Shown here: positions 61,365 to 64,000 of the stretch, piece by piece
Position numbering within the stretch: position 1 is the stretch's first letter
Layout of the letters: each line of letters opens with the position of its first letter
From: Oncomelania hupensis
Taxonomy: Eukaryota > Mollusca > Gastropoda > Littorinimorpha > Pomatiopsidae
Length of the DNA: 64,000 bases
Direction of reading: 5' to 3'
Assembly: GCA_036898135.1 (NCBI GenBank)
Contig: CM072514.1
Location: forward strand, 77,225,942 to 77,289,941
Notes under the pieces: model-generated
Told to the model about the DNA's origin: nothing
Database searches by the model: none
What the model saw: the letters and a program-made list of their open reading frames with translations, nothing else
Position numbers and translations under genes: made by a program

Positions 61365-61433
61365 TTAGATGTTGATTACTCGACTGAGTTTCTGTACCCT
61401 GTTCAGCAAGATATCTCCGTGTTTGATGGTGGA
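61365..61433 (-). CDS. PSMD6: PSMD6 last coding exon
   Basis: 69 nt, [20 protein letters not shown], then N, I and stop TAA at 61367-61365. Found by the match to the family C-terminus; acceptor GTTTCAG, phase 0. Confidence 0.96.
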   Translation of the reverse strand, partial: STIKHGDILLNRVQKLSRVINI

Positions 61434-64000
61434 CTGAAACACAGAAAGAGGTGGCAAAATGAAACACAGGTTTGCGGTCAACATTTATTTGATTCAATCT
61501 TATATGTTTCAAGATATATAATCACCACCCAGAATCCTGCCGTAACCCACTATCGCAAGAGTAGAGTGAATTACAAACTAATTCAGGTGGCGATATCACT
61601 GCAGTGAAATTCATGGGAGTGTTACGATTGAGACGCGCACGATAGATCCAATAATTTTGTTTTGCAAAGCTTGCAATGATAGCGTGCTTTTACCTTTGAT
61701 TTGACCTTGTACTGTTGCTAGAAGCAGCTTTGCATAATGTTGATCATTTTCGCCGGTCGATACTGTTGAGAATTTTCTGTAATTACTTGTTTATTATTGT
61801 TCGAATTTTCCAGATCTTACAGGTAACAGCTGGTCGAATCATGTAGATTCGTAAACATGTGACGTAAGACAGTGCATAGTTCGGTGATGAGTTTTATTTT
61901 GATTGGATGTTATTGCGTCATGCTGGAATGTTCAAAGATTTTCTCAATTGGAGAGACGTTATACAGTGGAACCTCCGGTATCCGGCTCTCTGGTATACGA
62001 CTCCCTCCGTTATGTGACCTGAAAACTTCTGACGGATTCCCTTCCAATAATAAATGACCTCTGGTATGCGACAACCTCGTTTATGCGACCAGCGATCGTG
62101 TCTTAAGCGCTTTATACGACCGTCTTAGGGCAATTTAAAAGAGATATCAGTTAATTTGCTGTCTGTACCTGTCGTTTTTTCTCTCATGTTAGTGTACGCC
62201 TGCTGTTGTCTGCTATTTCCGGTTCGCAAATAAGGGACATTACTCGCCTACACTGGCTGTCAAAATGGCGTCGCGCAAGAGGAACGTTTTGAGTTTGGCA
62301 GAGAGAATGAAAGTGATTGAAAGAAGTGAAAATGGGGAGAGTTGTTTGTCTATTGCAAGAAGTTTAGACGTTGGGAAGACCCAAATTCAGCTCATCAATA
62401 AAGGATAAGGAATCTGTGAAACTACGACGGGAGAGTGGAGAAAGTGGCGAAAAGGGAAACATCGAAACTGAGAGCTTCTGCACTGACAGACTTGGATAAA
62501 CGCGTCTGGCAGTGGTTCGACTGTTTTCTATTTTTAAAGTTGTGAATAAAAGACAAAGCTACAAATGAAACATGTTATGATGTTTTACAGTTTCCTTTGT
62601 CAGAGAATACATGCTGGTGAGTGTGAAAATTATGACTACATACCCCTCCGAGCCTGACCCCCCTCTCCCCCACCCCACCCCTTGTTTCCGGTATAAGACC
62701 ACCTCTATTATAAGACCGTTTTTTCTCAGATTTTGGACGGTCGTATACCGGAGGTTCCACTGTATATGTAATGCACTGTCTGGTTGTGAGAGTGATCTTT
62801 GTAGTGATTTTCGGGAAGCAATCTTGTATGCAGTTGTTGATGTTTGCTGGATAAAGTTTAAAAAAAATTTATACGACGACCCGTTCCTTGTTGCTGAGTG
62901 AACAGGCTGCGTGGATAAACGAATTCGAGTTACACATATCAAGATTCAAGCATCGGGGCTAAAATGGCTATTGGTAAATCACGTACAGGGAGAAATGTTT
63001 TAATTTGCTCCAAGACTAGGGGTGATTTTTCTCTTGATCCCAGCAAATTCTCTTCCATAACTTTTTGGCAGGTATTAAGCCCTGACTGCTGAAAGGCTAA
63101 GCCATCTCTCTACAAATATTCACAAGCTGAGTACACGCTTCAAGTCCGAGTCCTTGGACTTGCAGATTTTATCTGTCAATATCAAGTCACAGTCAAACAA
63201 CAAAGCAAAGCACTACAACATGTCCCTCAAAACTAAATGAAAACAAAACAGTAACAAAAATACTAAAAAATAAAATAAGGATGAGTGGGGGAGAGGTGGG
63301 AAAGAATGTGTACCTGATACTGCCAGTTCTTGCTGTCGGGTCGGTTGGTTTCCACAATGCCGCCTACTTTATCAATCTTGCAGTGCAGACGTCCTGCCGC
63401 AATGAACCTGGCCAGCTCCCTGCAACAACGATAGTTGGCTTTTAACTCCACAAAAAGCCTTCACTCGTTTTTAGGTTGCTTCTTCAGTTTTAAGTATAAC
63501 ACAATTTTAATGTTAACTTGCAGCCACACAAGTACATGAAAGAATCCAGTCAATATGTCAAAAGCAGATGGCTTAGCTCATGGATGCTGTTGAATTACTG
63601 CTATTGTGCTTTAAACAAGGCAGCCCTAACTTTCATCATTATATACAATTTTTAAACGTGAATGTTTCTTGTTACTTGAAACAGAATCCACACATAGAGA
63701 CTGATTGGGTTTTGTATAAGACTGCCATCAAATAGTACTGTTAGAACTCAATAACAGGCCAAAAAATATTGAATGACCTCTGTAGTATTTCCACTGTACT
63801 GCTTGTTAATAACCACACCACACCATGCACACATAGTGCACTTTCCCTTTACATTCTTTGAATAAAAAATGATTAAACATATGCAGCGTCACTGAGCCGG
63901 CAAGAACTCACTGGTCAATGAAGTCGATGGTGACGCCAAAGGCCTCGGCCATGTACTGCAGTGTGAGGGAGCGGTAGGACTCCAGCAGCTGGGCGTAGGC
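61365..64000 (-). CDS. PSMD6: 26S proteasome non-ATPase subunit 6 (Rpn7), C-terminal part
   Basis: Minus strand; three exons in view: 64000-63912 (continuing beyond the window), 63419-63314 and 61433-61365. They encode the last 87 residues: [20 protein letters not shown], then [42 protein letters not shown] and [17 protein letters not shown], then TAA. This is the end of the PCI domain and the terminal helix of Rpn7, which pack in the 19S regulatory-particle lid. Human PSMD6 (389 aa) ends almost identically, in SRVINM. GT..AG junctions and phases agree. The gene faces ALDH1L1 tail to tail. The last intron (1.88 kb) contains an LTR-like element with a Tigger-like transposon inside it. Confidence 0.96.
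61620..62960 (+). mobile_element. LTR-like element, copy 2, split by a DNA transposon
   Basis: Starts TGTTACGATTGAGACGCGC and ends around GGATAAACGAATTCGAGTTA. Ordered similarity to 25323-25815. The Tigger-like element at 61964-62762 lies in the middle. Confidence 0.55.
61964..62762 (+). mobile_element. 799-bp Tigger/pogo-like element, internally deleted
   Basis: TIRs CAGTGGAACCTCCGGTAT at both ends, flanked by TA. At 62265 a frame reads [20 protein letters not shown] and [16 protein letters not shown], the CENP-B/Tigger N-terminal helix-turn-helix. It stops at 62408, but a shifted frame continues [17 protein letters not shown], the start of the second DNA-binding domain. The catalytic DDE part is deleted. 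Confidence 0.9.
63314..63419 (-). CDS. PSMD6: PSMD6 penultimate exon
   Basis: 106 nt: completes Gln, then [18 protein letters not shown] and [14 protein letters not shown]. Acceptor CGTTGTTGCAG, donor GTACAC. Confidence 0.97.
63912..64000 (-). CDS. PSMD6: PSMD6 exon (partial, cut by window edge)
   Basis: 29 codons plus two bases: [20 protein letters not shown] and FGVTIDFID. Donor GTGAGT. GC-rich compared with the flanks. Confidence 0.96.

Overview
This is animal nuclear DNA: intron-rich genes with GT..AG introns, very dense microsatellites, tRNA-derived SINEs, several LINE families and small inverted-repeat transposons. There is no bacterial-style gene organisation. The retroelement mix, the tRNA-SINE types and the invertebrate form of the proteins suggest a lophotrochozoan, most likely a mollusc. 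That placement is inference, not proof.

Three conserved genes account for all coding sequence I can support. (1) TMEM43 (LUMA), minus strand, 2700-16891: 11 coding exons and 413 codons, complete from a five-codon first exon to the stop. (2) An ALDH1L1-type 10-formyltetrahydrofolate dehydrogenase, plus strand, 28939-53890: 20 coding exons and 902 codons, with formyl-hydrolase, carrier-protein and aldehyde-dehydrogenase parts and every key catalytic residue in place. (3) The 3' end of PSMD6 (Rpn7, 19S proteasome lid), minus strand, 61365-64000: three exons covering the last 87 residues; the rest lies beyond the right edge. TMEM43 and ALDH1L1 are divergent, about 12 kb apart. ALDH1L1 and PSMD6 are convergent, about 7.5 kb apart. 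The three proteins act in different processes (nuclear envelope/ER membrane, folate one-carbon metabolism, protein degradation), so this is a neighbourhood and not a pathway. In human all three orthologues are on chromosome 3.

Layout: 1-2699 is downstream of TMEM43 and holds a 44-bp minisatellite. 2700-16891 is TMEM43, whose introns carry a 500-bp TIR element, RTE-type and CR1/L2-like LINE pieces and SINEs. 16900-28920 is intergenic, with long (AT)n and (AAT)n tracts, a LINE RT fragment, an LTR-like copy, a 5S-like SINE and one orphan exon-like ORF. 28924-53890 is ALDH1L1; its introns hold an 850-bp satellite, several TIR elements, splice-site-bearing tandem repeats, a partial exon duplication and a LINE. 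53891-61364 is the convergent spacer. 61365-64000 is PSMD6, with a Tigger-like transposon nested inside an LTR-like element in its last intron.

I found no convincing new biochemical system. The most interesting observations are genome-structural: intron 11 of ALDH1L1 has arrays of duplicated 5' splice sites at one end and repeated 3'-splice-site-like motifs at the other; an exon-19 fragment is duplicated upstream with its acceptor AG destroyed; a 1-kb transposon abuts the acceptor of exon 10; and an unclassified ~570-bp repeat family has five copies, two with SINEs and one with a LINE nested inside.
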